The notes beneath the pieces are model-generated. The model was not told where the DNA came from, did no database searches, and saw only the letters and a program-made list of their open reading frames with translations. 62,000 nt of DNA, from assembly GCA_032718475.1 (NCBI GenBank), contig JAUCBJ010004420.1:1-62000 (forward strand). Reading direction: 5' to 3'. Source of the stretch: Nemertoderma westbladi. Lineage: Eukaryota > Xenacoelomorpha > Nemertodermatida > Nemertodermatidae. Both the position numbers and the translations under genes were made by a program. Positions 9,180 through 20,102 of the stretch are shown here, one piece after another (within the stretch, counting starts at the first letter, position 1; every line of letters begins with the position of its first letter).

Positions 9180-10942
9180 ACCATGGGTGCTCTTCCACAG
9201 TAAACCCTTCCCCTCTGTTTCCTAAAGGAATGCCTGTTCACCACCATGGGTGATCTTCCACAGTAAACACTTCCACTCTGTTTCCTAAAGGAATGCCTGT
9301 TCACCACCATGGGTGCTCTTCCACAGTAAACCCTTCCACTCGGTTTCTTAAAGGAATGCCTGTTCACCACCATGGGTGCTCTTCCACAGTAAACCCTTCC
9401 CCTCTGTTTCCTAAAGGAATGCCTGTTCACCACCATGGGTGATCTTCCACAGTAAACACTTCCCCTCTGTTTCCTAAAGAATGCCTGTTCACCACCATGG
9501 GTGATCTTCCACAGTAAACACTTCCCCTCTGTTTCCTAAAGAATGCCTGTTCACCACCATGGGTGATCTTCCACAGTAAACCCTTCCACTCTGTTTCCTA
9601 ATGGAATGCCTGTTCACCACCATGGGTGCTCTTCCACAGTAAACCCTTCCACTCTGTTTCCTAAAGGAATGCCTGTTCACCACCATGGGTGCTCTTCCAC
9701 AGTAAACACTTCCACTCGGTTTCCTAAAGGAATGCCTGTTCACCACCATGGGTGCTCTTCCACAGTAAACCCTTCCACTCTGTTTCCTAAAGGAATGCCT
9801 GTTCACCACCATGGGTGCTCTTCCACAGTAAACCCTTCCACTCTGTTTCCTAAAGGAATGCCTGTTCACCACCATGGGTGCTCTTCCACAGTAAACCCTT
9901 CCACTCGGTTTCCTAAAGGAATGCCTGTTCACCACCATGGGTGCTTTTCCACAGTAAACCCTTCCCCTCTGTTTCCTAAAGGAATGCCTGTTCACCACCA
10001 TGGGTGCTCTTCCACAGTAAACCCTTCCACTCGGTTTCCTAAAGGAATGCCTGTTCACCACCATGGGTGATCTTCCACAGTAAACCCTTCCACTCTGTTT
10101 CCTAAAGGAATGCCTGTTCACCACCATGGGTGCTCTTCCACAGTAAACCCTTCCACTCTGTTTCCTAAAGGAATGCCTGTTCACCACCATGGGAGATCTT
10201 CCACAGTAAACCCTTCCACTCTGTTTCTTAAAGGAATGCCTGTTCACCACCATGGGTGCTCTTCCACAGTAAACCCTTCCACTCTGTTTCCTAAAGGAAT
10301 GCCTGTTCACCAACATGGGTGATCTTCACAGTAAACCCTTCCACTCTGTTTCCTAAAGGAATGCCTGTTCACCACCATGGGTGATCTTAAACAGTAAACC
10401 CTTCCACTCTGTTTCTTAAAGGAATGCCTGTTCACCACCATGGGTGATCTTCCACAGTAAACCCTTCCACTCTGTTTCCTAAAGGAATGCCTGTTCACCA
10501 ACATGGGTGATCTTCACAGTAAACCCTTCCACTCTGTTTCCTAAAGGAATGCCTGTTCACCAACATGGGTGATCTTCACAGTAAACCCTTCCACTCTGTT
10601 TCCTAAAGGAATGCCTGTTCACCACCATGGGTGATCTTAAACAGTAAACCCTTCCACTCTGTTTCTTAAAGGAATGCCTGTTCACCACCATGGGTGATCT
10701 TCCACAGTAAAACCTTCCATTCTGTGTCCTAAAGGAATGCATGTTCACCACCATGGGTGATCTTCCACAGTAAACCCTTGCACTCTGTTTCCTAAAGGAA
10801 TGCCTGTTCACCACCATGGGTGATCTTCCACAGTAAAACCTTCCATTCTGTGTCCTAAAGGAATGCCTGTTCACAACCATGGATGATATTCCACAGTAAA
10901 CCTTTCACTCTGTTTCCTAAAGGAATGCCTGTTCACCGCCAT
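9180..10942. repeat. 63-bp minisatellite, about 28 units
   Basis: Units contain 'aaaggaatgcctgttcacc' and are 63 bp (61-63 bp) long. Because 63 is divisible by three, long frames stay open on both strands (for example 9489-10316 minus, 9606-10070 plus). Differences between units are often nonsynonymous in either frame (Ala/Ser, Gln/Pro, Ser/Arg), so I do not call a gene. The right part has a higher-order pattern: variant units recur 250 bp apart (about 10375 and 10625). Confidence 0.9.
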
Positions 10943-10945
10943 GGT

Positions 10946-11362
10946 GTTTTTAAAATATTCAATGGTTTTATTTCACTAGAATCTAATAATTTATTTGTAA
11001 ATGTAAGTGCATCTTCATTAAGACTGAGGGACCACCCTTACAAATTGCAGCAGGGACATTGCAGAACTATTGCGGTGCAGAACTCCTTTCCAAATCGTGT
11101 TGTGCCTGTTTGGAACAATCTACCTTACGTTGCAGTAACTGCCCCCTCAGTTGAATTGTTCAAACGGCATATTTATGTGTGCGATTTTAACAATTGGACT
11201 AAATTTGACCGCAATTTACAAGTGACCCGAGATACCGTAGCTAGCAAGTTTAGCCAAAAGTTAACAGTGAACGACAGAATCAAACGCCTTGGCGAAATCT
11301 ATGTATATAACGTCTATAGAGCTGCGACTGTAAAGGGTGTCGTCGCGTCTTACGGCTAATTG
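10946..11362 (+). pseudogene. LINE reverse transcriptase C-terminal fragment
   Basis: The frame from the minisatellite edge to the TAA at 11357 carries the typical end of a CR1/L2/Jockey-like RT: a LRxHPYKL-like segment, then NSFPNRVVPVWNNLP, then a PSVELFKRHI block, matching the family pattern RVVxxWNxLPxxVVxAPSVxxFK. Everything upstream (endonuclease, RT core) is missing, as expected for a 5'-truncated LINE. The 63-bp array directly abuts its 5' edge. About 50 more residues follow the conserved block without a recognised motif. The exact clade cannot be set. Confidence 0.7.
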
Positions 11363-11823
11363 TCGCGTTACGGCTAATATATTGTCTTGGTTTTACATAG
11401 GGAATCATTATCAATATTAATTATTCTATGGTGTTTACGTACAGATGAGGTCCGAAAAATCTAATGTACTGTAATAATGTTTTACAGCATGGGGTCTCCG
11501 GGGGGGGGGGGGGGGGGGGGGGGGGAATTTTACCATCTTTCATACTGTATGTTCTTCGACAACCTCACATTCAATTTAATATTGTATTCTATGGTATTCT
11601 TTGTCACAGCCTCAAGCACAGGTACGGATTACAGACAATAATAGCAGCCAAAGAAGCAATACATGGTTTTCCACATATTCCATTACTTCATATCGATGTT
11701 CTTATCGATGATGTCGCTACCTAGACCATATGGCGTTCTGTTTGGGCACTGGCAAGCAGGCAATGGCTGTCCTTCCGGCCGCTGATCACCCAGTTGAAAG
11801 TCCAGCTGCATTGGGAGGGGGTG
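11363..11823. other. intergenic stretch with 26-nt poly-G run
   Basis: No gene is supported. A G homopolymer occupies 11500-11525. The rest is ordinary mixed sequence up to the left flank of Pao-A. Confidence 0.6.
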
Positions 11824-11828
11824 TTGAT

Positions 11829-12389
11829 TGTTAGCGAATTCAATTCCGCTAACCACCCCATAAAGTTGGCTTTAAGCAATATTGGGAGTACGAGGTTGAT
11901 TGCCAATCAACCTCATATCACCCCAATAAGCGGGGATGACAAACCCCAAAGGAACACACACAATGGGGGTCAGAGGTTATACCTCCGAGAGAGAGAATGA
12001 CAGTAGAAAGGGGAAAACACTCCCAGAGAGATGGGAGGGCGAGAATTAGGTTATCAGCCAATGGGGGGCAGGCATCCGCTGAGTAATATGGCCAAACCAG
12101 AGCAGTATATTACCGGTTGGTGTTTATTCATTCAATCACTTAGTTAGTCAGTTCAGTTAGGGTAGAACGGTAACTTTGTTACCGTCCGCTACCGTCACCA
12201 TCACTAACTGCTTTACCGGTATTCATTCACTTATGATTCAACAACTGTGTCTTTAGTTATCTATACTTTATTCTATTATTGTATTCTCCTATCATTATAT
12301 CAACAACATCAGAACTCTTTTCACACACGGCGGGGGACGTGTAAACAAAACAACCTAACAACCGGTCGGGATTCCCGGATCCCGTCACA
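11829..12389 (+). repeat. Pao-A 5' LTR
   Basis: It runs from TGTTAGCGAATTC to GATCCCGTCACA (561 bp) and matches 44192-44754 almost throughout. It contains the 'ggttgattgccaatcaacc' inverted repeat near its start and 'atattaccggttgg'. The flanking 5 bp are TTGAT (11824-11828) on the left and GTGAT (44755-44759) on the right, a near-perfect target duplication. Related LTRs lie at 57727-58306 and 59080-59645. Confidence 0.9.
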
Positions 12390-12448
12390 GTAACAAAAGC
12401 CAACAGCCCGAACTGACTGCCAGCCACCGATCCACCGATAAGTCAAGG

Positions 12449-12940
12449 ATGAGTCAAGAAAGAGAGACGACACCGCCGCGGACTCCGGACGGCGACCTAA
12501 CGATCCGCGAGGCCGCGACGCGACGGTATCGACCCACGACGCCGGATCTGTCGACCATAGACGATCCGGCAATCCAAACAGAAGGGGGCCGTCTACAATG
12601 AGAGAGTGAGTCGAGAGAGGATAGAGACGAGTCGACACATGACGGCGGTCGACGTACCGATGTCGCCGGCCAGCCACAGGCCGAGGGCGACGGACGACCC
12701 ACCGGAACGGCGACAGTGGGGCCGCCGGTACGACGCCGGACACGGAGGGATAGAGGGGATGTCGGCGACGATGACGTCGGAGTCAGCGACCGGCTCCGAC
12801 GAGCCTACAACGCGACCCGGAAGCAACTAAGAGAAGCCAAAGGAGGGGCCAAGATAGACCATGTGAAGCTAGAGAAGCGGCTAGGTGAGTCGAATAAACA
12901 TTTTGATTACTTAGTACACATTGGGCAGACTAGCCAATGA
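12449..12940 (+). pseudogene. Pao-A gag, 5' segment
   Basis: The first ATG after the LTR (12449, MSQERETTPPR) opens an Arg/Asp/Thr-rich frame. It is interrupted by one TGA (12599-12601) and continues in the same frame to the TGA at 12938-12940. The composition is GC- and CpG-rich, unlike the AT-rich surroundings. Where the next gag segment, in another frame, takes over shows a frameshift near 12900-12940. A matrix-like N-terminus is inferred from position only. Confidence 0.5.
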
Positions 12941-13835
12941 GAGAGCGAGAGGGGTTGCCAGCGAACTGTTTGAACTGTGGGAATGCAGGGGTATGGAGCC
13001 TGGTGTAGTGTACATAGGGCCATACTTAGTCGATGCCCGGGGAATAAAATTAGTGGGTTGGAGGGGACTGCAGGAGGGCGAATCCGAGGTTAACCCCGAG
13101 GATTCGGTCTTGTCGGTCGGAGAAAATTCCGGAAAGCGGGGGAGAGTCCATAGGATGGGAAGGCGGAGGGAGTCTGTCGCAACCGATAAGTCTGCTACAA
13201 CCTCCGCAAAAGTAAGACGGGTGCTAGAAATAGATCTGGCATGCCAGCTCGATCTGGCGGCGCTAGACCAGAGAGAATTAGAGAGACAGTTAGAAGAAGG
13301 GAGTGCGTTATTAGAGAAGGAGAAAGAACTGGCTAGAGAGAACAGAGAGAGAGCCGAAAAGGTCGCGAGAAGCTTTAAGGAGTGTGAGGAAATAGGGAGG
13401 ATGGAAAGGAAGGAGCGAGCAAGTGAACGTAAAGAGCATGAGGCGAGAGAGCAGAATAGACGTGAAGAGCGTGAGGCGAGAGAGCAGAGTGAGCGGAAAG
13501 AGCGCGAGGCGAGACGACTGGAGAGAGTTGTGAGAGAGGCGGAGTTAGCCAATCAGAGTTCAAGAGAGGATAGAGAGAGAGAAATACCGGGAAAGCGTGT
13601 GCGGGATGATATGCACGCCCGGTTGAGGGGGCTTATGCAATATCAAGCCACACAGAAGCGCCGACTAGAACTGGCACAGATGGGGCTGTCAGAGAGCGAG
13701 GCTGGCTCGAGTAATATTTACGAGGAGCCAGGAGTTAGGGAAACATTTATTAATACCGCACTTACAGGGACCGGACGACAGACCCAAGACTGGTATGACT
13801 GTACGGGCGGGGGGGGGGGGGGGGGGGGGGGGTAA
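12921..13835 (+). pseudogene. Pao-A gag, coiled-coil segment
   Basis: A frame of about 300 codons. A short N-terminal part is followed by a long charged coil (about residues 95-235) rich in Glu/Arg with repeated EREAREQ-type units, then RVRDDMHARLRGLMQYQ. That last part is shared with the minus-strand copy at 57467-57725. The frame ends at a TAA immediately after a 24-nt poly-G tract encoding Gly8. Such coil-rich N-terminal extensions also occur in the other two gag genes of this window (20103-23216 and 35686-36840). Confidence 0.6.
13809..13832 (+). repeat. 24-nt poly-G tract in gag (Gly8), frame-switch point
   Basis: Read in the upstream frame, the run gives Gly8 and then an immediate TAA. 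Read one base shifted, it runs into the Asn-rich frame that continues gag. The homologous run in the minus-strand copy (57470-57490, 21 nt) has the same phase. Confidence 0.8.
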
Positions 13836-14079
13836 TAATGATAACAATACAGTAGATGACGTTAATATTAATAGTACCGTAGTGGATAATTCTAACCAAA
13901 CTTTCATTGCAGGAAATAATATTTTGCCCGACAGTAGTAATTTAGATCCGAACGATTCTAATATAAATGTACAAAGTAGTCCGAATAATTCAAATAATAT
14001 AATTACGCAAAATAATTCAAATAATAATCCCATTTCAAATTCTAATAATTCTAATAATTTAATTAATTTAGAAGATTGA
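13833..14079 (+). pseudogene. Pao-A gag, Asn/Ser-rich segment
   Basis: Continues gag in the frame one base off from the upstream segment, starting inside the poly-G run. Low-complexity Asn/Ser (NNSNN-type), with a conserved core NSTVVDNSNQTFIAGNN that is also present in the minus-strand copy at 57235-57492. Ends at TGA 14077-14079. Confidence 0.5.
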
Positions 14080-14186
14080 ATTGATTTAACAGATAATATT
14101 GGTACTGGTGCTATTAATATGAACGTGGCGGATGTGCATAGCCCGGCAAATGAGGGCCTGGTAGGCCACGTAGTCAGTAGCAGGAA

Positions 14187-14576
14187 GTGATGGGGTTGAG
14201 CCAACCCGAGGGGGGCCTGGTAAGCCACGTAGTTAGTAGGCAGGAAGTGGCGGGGTTAAGTCAACCCGAGGGAGGCCTGGTAGGCCACGTAGTTAGTAGG
14301 CAGGAAGTGGCGGGGTTGAGTCAACCCGAGGGGCGCCTGGTAGGCCACACAGTAGTAGAGGGAGAGGCGGAACCCCACAACGAGAGGTTAGCGGCGAGAG
14401 GGGGGGGGGGAGTGAATGCCCCACAGGCGTCGGCGGACAAAGCGCGGGGCGAATTAGGTGAACCGCAGCACCCGGCGATGGAGAACAGTAGGGGGGTTGC
14501 GAGAATCCCCAGCGGCGTGCGACCGAGTAGAGAGAGAGAGGTTGACGTCGCAAGAGGGCGAGCGATGAGACGTTGA
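14187..14576 (+). pseudogene. Pao-A gag, 20-residue repeat segment
   Basis: About three tandem 60-bp units encode repeats of the type AGLSQPEGGLVGHVVSRQEV; an earlier degenerate unit lies just upstream in another frame. A poly-G run (14400-14410) codes for Gly inside the frame. Ends at TGA 14574-14576, after which the same frame stays open into the next segment. Confidence 0.5.
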
Positions 14577-15332
14577 GCCCAGTCAGAAGAGGGAAGAAGA
14601 ATGGTGGAGTTTAACCGGGAGGTCGACGAGAGATCTCACGACCGGGGATACTGCACTGCAGAGAGAAGAAGGGAAGAGAGTAGAAGAAGTGTCGTCGTGA
14701 ACGACAGGAGAGCAAGGACGGATAGTGAGCCGTTGGTAGTAGAGATGGAGACGGAGAGTCAGTGGGGTCGAACTCAGGGAGATTGCCGTCGTCCCGGAGA
14801 GACGCGACCTGACGAGGTGTACTATACACCGAGAGGAGGGTACAGGGTGTACCGGTACGAGGACGAGAACAGTAGAGGGGGTCGAAGAGAAACTTCCCGA
14901 CGGGATCTACCTACCGATCGAGAATACGGTAGCCGCGGGGAGTATTATTCGAGAAGATTAAACTTCGATCCCGAGCGACACATACAGACTGCAGGACATA
15001 CTGTAGGCCTTACTGCACATACTATAGGCCATGCTGGCAGCGATAATGTAGGCGAAAGGGTGGCGCGGACTACGGGATTAAACCCGGAAGTCGCGGAGTA
15101 TATACCGGTAGGTAGGCCAGAAGTGGATAGGCCTATACCAGTACCAGCACAGCAGTATGACTACAGCATGCAAGAACATAACATATATCCAGGGGAGGGG
15201 AGAATTATTGCGGATAGGTGCATGGGCCCCAATATATTAACATCAACCCCAGTATCAAACATACCGGTGGGGGGGGGGGGGGGGGACAGGGTGACATTCC
15301 CCCATCACTATATCAACAATATACTCCAATAG
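14577..15332 (+). pseudogene. Pao-A gag, Arg-rich middle segment
   Basis: In frame with the previous segment across a single TGA. Rich in Arg, Glu and Tyr (YYTPRGGYRVYRYEDE), without a recognised domain. It leaves the productive frame at a 17-nt poly-G run (15269-15285) and then meets TAG; the DUF1759-like part continues in a different frame from this run. Confidence 0.5.
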
Positions 15333-16948
15333 GAACAAGAACATCGAACCCTTTGGACGAAAACAGGTCATGCGACACCGAGATATGGAGGGGGCCGCTA
15401 CCCCCTATGACATACCCAACACAGAGAAGTGCAGCAGATAGGACGAACGGACCGCACCCAACGGCAGAATCTGTACAGCATCCATCGAACCCATTGGAGG
15501 CACAGGCGATGGGAATGGCTACATTAATCTATGCCTTAAAGACCAGGATCGAACTGCCACCTGTAGAGCCATTTAAATTCGATGGAAGTAGGCCGGAAGA
15601 ATACCTGCAGTTTCGGCGCATGTACAGCAATGAAATATTGACGAAGAACCTGACGCAGGCGGAGTGCCTAAAATATCTGCAAGTTTATACAGGAGGCCTA
15701 GCATACGACATCGTGAGGCAGTATCAGGGCATCGAGGGCGGCTTCACGACAGCATGGCGGGCGCTAGACAGGGAGTACGGGCACCCAGCCAAGATCATCC
15801 GGCAAACCCTGAGAGGTATAACATCGGGTGGCCTACAGGATAACCCCGTTAGCATAAAGACATTTGCAAACAAAGTTGAGAAGGCGCTAATCGTGTTAAA
15901 GACGCTGGACGCACCATACGAACTCAACGCGTCTAATAACATCACCACGATAGCGCAGGCACTACCAATATGGCTGCGCAACAAGTGGAGGAAGATTGCT
16001 TTCTCCACTGGAGACAGGAAGGGTGCGGAACCGGGTTTAGAAGAAATGTCGAGCTTCTTAAACTATGAAGCTGAACTAATAACGGACCCAGTCTATAGCG
16101 AGGATAGCCTGGGAAAGGGACCAAAGACCGATTACCACAGGCCGAAACCAGAACACAACGCGTCGAACGCATTGCCAAAACTCAGACAGTCACTGTCGTA
16201 CGCGGCGACGCAGGGGACTGCTAGTCCACAAGTAGCCGGGGGTAAGACCACATCATGGAGCGGACAAGAGAAAAATAACAACACAAATAAACATAACCCC
16301 AACACGCCCAGTAGGCCGAATCCAAACAATAAGAATAGTAGGGACTTTGGTACAAACGTAAGTGCGATATGCAGCGCACTGTATAAGGACGGCTACAACC
16401 CAAAGAGCAAATGCCAATTACATACAAATGCACTTCATCAGACCATGAACTGCAGGTACTGGCAAGCGTTACCCAGGGAAGATCAGGTAGAATACGTGAG
16501 GAGGAATGAAGTTTGTTCTCGGTGTGTGACGGGTGGACATAGAGCCGACCAATGCGAAGAAACGCCAATTAAATTCGGTCAAAGTAAAGGGCAGACGATG
16601 GCGACAAGCACCGTAGGGGCGAAGAAAAGAGGAACGGTACTACTCGGGGTAGTACCGGTAAGGATAATCGGGGAAGGCTATCGATCAGTAACCACACTGA
16701 TGCTGGTCGACAGTGGAGCAGCCTTCACATTGGTTGAGAATTGGGTGGCCGAAGAGATAGGATTGAGAACGAGGCCAAGTAGAATGGCGGTAACAACCAT
16801 CTCCAGCAAAGATGAGGTCCTGGAGATGAGGACCGGACGGTGCGGGATAGCAGCGATAGCACCGGGATGCGACTATGGGGCGACCATCGACCCCATCCAG
16901 GTGATAGAGTCGATAAATATCAACGCCAGGCGACCAACCAACATCTAG
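15286..16948 (+). pseudogene. Pao-A gag C-terminus (DUF1759-like, zinc knuckle) plus protease
   Basis: Homologous to the BEL/Pao gag-pro core. In order: a DUF1759-type capsid region (from about 15560, PPVEPFKFDGSRPEEY, to about 16100), a Thr/Asn/Pro linker, a knuckle CSRCVTGGHRADQC (C-x2-C-x4-H-x4-C, about 16515-16560), and an A17-type aspartic protease with LMLVDSGAAFTLV (about 16695-16735), which holds the D-S-G active site. The frame is long and clean up to TAG at 16946. It enters through the poly-G run at 15269-15285, where upstream gag changes frame. Confidence 0.8.
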
Positions 16949-17384
16949 GTCGAACAATATAAATTTCTGGACAGTATCGACTTCTCAATCCCAGAGGTGG
17001 ACGTTAGGAAGGTATCCATCATGGTAGGAATGGACTGCCCGATGGCCCACTAGAGAATCCAAATGGTCTTCGGCGAAGAAAGGCAGTGTGACCCGGTGGC
17101 GATTTTAACACCATTCGGGTGGACGCTGAGCGGCCCAATTAAGAGCAAGATACCATTTAGGATGTCGGAGACATCAGGGTGCATGTTCGTGGGAACTATG
17201 CGAGAGATGGGAGATGAGAGAGCGGAGGAGCAGCACAGGAGACTGCTCAGGCAGGATTTTGAGGGATTGAAAGAGACCGGGTTCGGAACCTCGGTAGAAG
17301 ACAAGCAGGCTTTATAAAGCATAAAGGAGTCGATGAGATGTGACGAGGGGCGGTATACCATAGGGATGGTATGGAAACTACCAA
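16949..17384 (+). pseudogene. Pao-A pol, protease-RT linker, interrupted by insertion
   Basis: In frame with the protease but broken by TAG codons (16946-16948 and near 17051) and a TAA (17317). It carries the VSIMVGMD and AILTPFGWTLSGP motifs typical of BEL/Pao, followed by a Glu-rich linker. The coding sequence is then cut at 17384 by the 22-kb insertion and resumes at 39345. Confidence 0.75.
17380..17384 (+). other. left target-site duplication of the 22-kb insertion
   Basis: ACCAA, repeated at 39340-39344 directly beyond the other LTR. Pao-A pol coding sequence lies on both outer sides. Confidence 0.85.
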
Positions 17385-19282
17385 TATTCGAAGAGACAGT
17401 AACAATACCTGCAATATCTTACTGTAAAGTTTGCGAATCAAATCATAATCAGACCTTCTAACCAAAACAGTAAACTCCAAGTAAGCGAATATGTATATAT
17501 TGCAGTATCGGTCTCTTATAACCGGTGAGGCAGAAAACAGTCTACGAACGGACAAACTTCGATAAAACAAAATCCCGCGCAGCGAATCCTAAAATCAGGC
17601 TCACTCACTGATGGACTAAGGGGCTCGTATACTTTGCCGCGGTGTGATTTATATGGTTGGGCGAAAGGGACGCTAGCTACGTGCAGAGATTTGGAGATGT
17701 CTAACTAGCGGGCAAAGTGCAGTACGGACAAAAGTTAATTTTATATATTTTGAGGTGTAAATAATTTCTAACGCGCGTGTGTTAATTCTGAACCGTCAAG
17801 ATCAGTTTTGCTCCTTCATATATATAATTACTGGGTACGGTGTGCATTTTACAAATATTCTAATTTTGTAACTTATAGGGCCAATACTCACGAATGATAA
17901 GGCTCCTTCCCCTCTTGCGTATTTCCAGGACTCAAATTCAGGCATAAGATTAATGCTACGCCCAGAATTCGGCAATTTTTATTTACCAGGTCCCTAATAC
18001 TAAGAAGAAATGTGTTAGTTTACTACAGTAGGCGTACAATTACTAATAGCTAGCCTGGCGTCCTATCTAGAATTTTGGTTACCTAGGTGGGCTTGGTAAC
18101 TTCCTATCAGGATGTCGGCGGGGACACGGTAGATGTTAGTATCCCTAATTAGCCTCAATTTATTTGCGCCTAGTCGTAAACTGCCCTACCGCCTGAACGG
18201 TACAATCCTAATTCAGGTGAAACACAGTAACCCTCCTAGCCTACAAGTTCTAATGCAATGGACACCGTTGTACTACAAATAGTCGCAGACGCACCTGTAC
18301 TTAGCAAGAGTTAGGCGTACAGTTTGCTGCACCCTACCAATGTGTATGCTTTGTACCGGTGTGCCTACGTCCTATCTGCGTACTAGTATCTCTGCCTGCT
18401 CTCCCCCTCCTCCCGTAGGAATATGAAGGTCTACTGCGGTTTTTTCCTGAATTAAAACAGTACAGTCCCTAGATGTAATTTTAGGCGTACAGCGTGTCAC
18501 TACCTCTACCTTCGATCTTTGGTCTTATACTTAGGTAGCAAGGCATCGAACGCTGTCTAACCTTTCAGGCGATGGGCGAATAACTAAGATGATATTGCGG
18601 GTTGTCTCCTGTCTACATTCCTTAGATGTTCCCGTTCATTGCTGCGGCCCGATGTCTAGCCAGCCATCCTGTCCCTCAATTGAGTTCACCGTGGTGAAGC
18701 ATAGTAAAACAGATAGAAAAGGGCAGATGTGACAAGTATTTCTAACTTTTATTACAAAATCAAACAATAACTATTATACAATAAACAGAATAGCAAGTAA
18801 CAGTGATGTAGCGTGACGATTGTAAGAAAGAATAACTAATGAACGAAATCGCACCTTTTATACCAAATTTGTGCCACAATCAATCGAGAAAATTCTCGAT
18901 TGTTCTATAGGTTCTAACAGCTTTTTAAAGATAGCTATTGGTCCAGCAAATATATAACTTGTACGACATTGGTTACAATCTAATAACTACAGTCTTATTG
19001 GTTAACCTTACTTCGAGCAAATGCAATTAATTTGTAGCGGTCAATTTAAATGAGTTGAAATTCTGCACAAAAAATAATTCGCACCTACTAGGATTCGAAC
19101 TCAATACACCCTACATATAATTTCCAACGCTCTACCGACTGAGCTACTGAACCACTTGACTAATCATCGTTCAAATAGATATAGCAAATACAAATGAGGA
19201 CTTAATGTAATCTTTAGCAAAGTTAATTCGAATAAAATAAAAATTTTGAAAATCCACGGCATCTAGAGAATATAATTCTATA
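17385..19282 (-). repeat. Pao-C 3' LTR (1.9 kb)
   Basis: Direct repeat of 37652-39339, near-identical apart from a segment of about 210 bp (roughly 17974-18180) absent from the other copy. It is the 3' LTR if read with the minus-strand genes. Termini read TATAG...GAATA on the minus strand rather than TG...CA; the related copy at 7747 begins TG. It includes a tRNA-like segment. Confidence 0.88.
19081..19165 (-). other. tRNA-like sequence inside Pao-C 3' LTR
   Basis: The minus strand has an A box (TAGCTCAGTCGG) with a pairing D stem (GCTC/GAGC) and a B box (GTTCGAATCC) at ordinary tRNA spacing. The acceptor stem and anticodon loop do not fold properly, so it is tRNA-derived rather than a working tRNA. 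An almost identical copy lies in the partner LTR (39139-39218). Confidence 0.6.
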
Positions 19283-20100
19283 CCGCTCCATGAAAACAGG
19301 ATATTATCGTGCATAAAATATACGGTTTTCACCAATAATCAATCAAATTATTGAATACTTAGGGCGTACTTACATATTTACAAATTAAATTTCAAGCAAT
19401 GCTTCCTTTCTACATAATGATTCGATACAAATAATTACAAATTCAAACTTTACATATTTAAGGCTTTACTAAGTAAGTACAATATAAATCTAAATTAAAT
19501 TCACCAATATAAATCTATTGCATCTCAATATTGCATAAATTCAAACAATTACAAATACAAATAAATGAAAATCATAAGAAAGGCTCGCGAGTCTTCCATC
19601 TACTATTGCATCTCAAATATTGCATGAATTCAAATAATTACAAATACTTTCGTGCCTAAATGTAGATTGCATAAGTTCGGAATAATTACAAATATGAGTC
19701 TTTCTAAGTACAAAACTTTCTAACTATAAAACTTTCTAAATACAAAATATAACACTTTACAAATGAAACTATAAGAAAGGCCCACGAGTCTTCCATCTAC
19801 TCTTACTTTCTATTTCACTGTAAATACAAATACTGCTTATAAGATATAAATTGCATAATATTCGGAACAATATAAATTGCATAAGTTCGGAATAAACACA
19901 AATATAAAATATAAATCTTGCAAAATATAAATTCTTACTAAATATAAATCTTGCAAAATATAAATTCTTACTAAATATAAATCTTACTAAATATGAGTTC
20001 TTCCAGAATACAAAACTTACTAAATATAAAACATATAATTCAAATAAATCACAAATTCACAAGAAAGGCTCATGAGTCTTCCGTCTACTCTTGCCCTCCC
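19283..20100 (-). other. 3' noncoding region between Pao-C gag and 3' LTR
   Basis: Starts next to the LTR with purine tract GGAGCGG (19283-19289, minus strand) and a GAAAAC/GTTTTC stem. The remainder is very AT-rich with repeated 'aaatataaatctt' words, and no coding is seen. 'Agaaaggctc' words resemble the gag linker repeats elsewhere in these elements. Confidence 0.6.
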
Positions 20101-20102
20101 TT

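Noticed and set aside
9489-10316. 275-aa minus-strand frame (and 154-aa plus-strand frame) in the 63-bp array
   Set aside because: Open only because 63 is divisible by three; unit differences change amino acids freely, and both strands are open equally.
12321-12826. Minus-strand Arg/Ser-rich frames opposite Pao-A gag
   Set aside because: Shadows of a GC-rich coding strand; no motif and no counterpart in the other copy.
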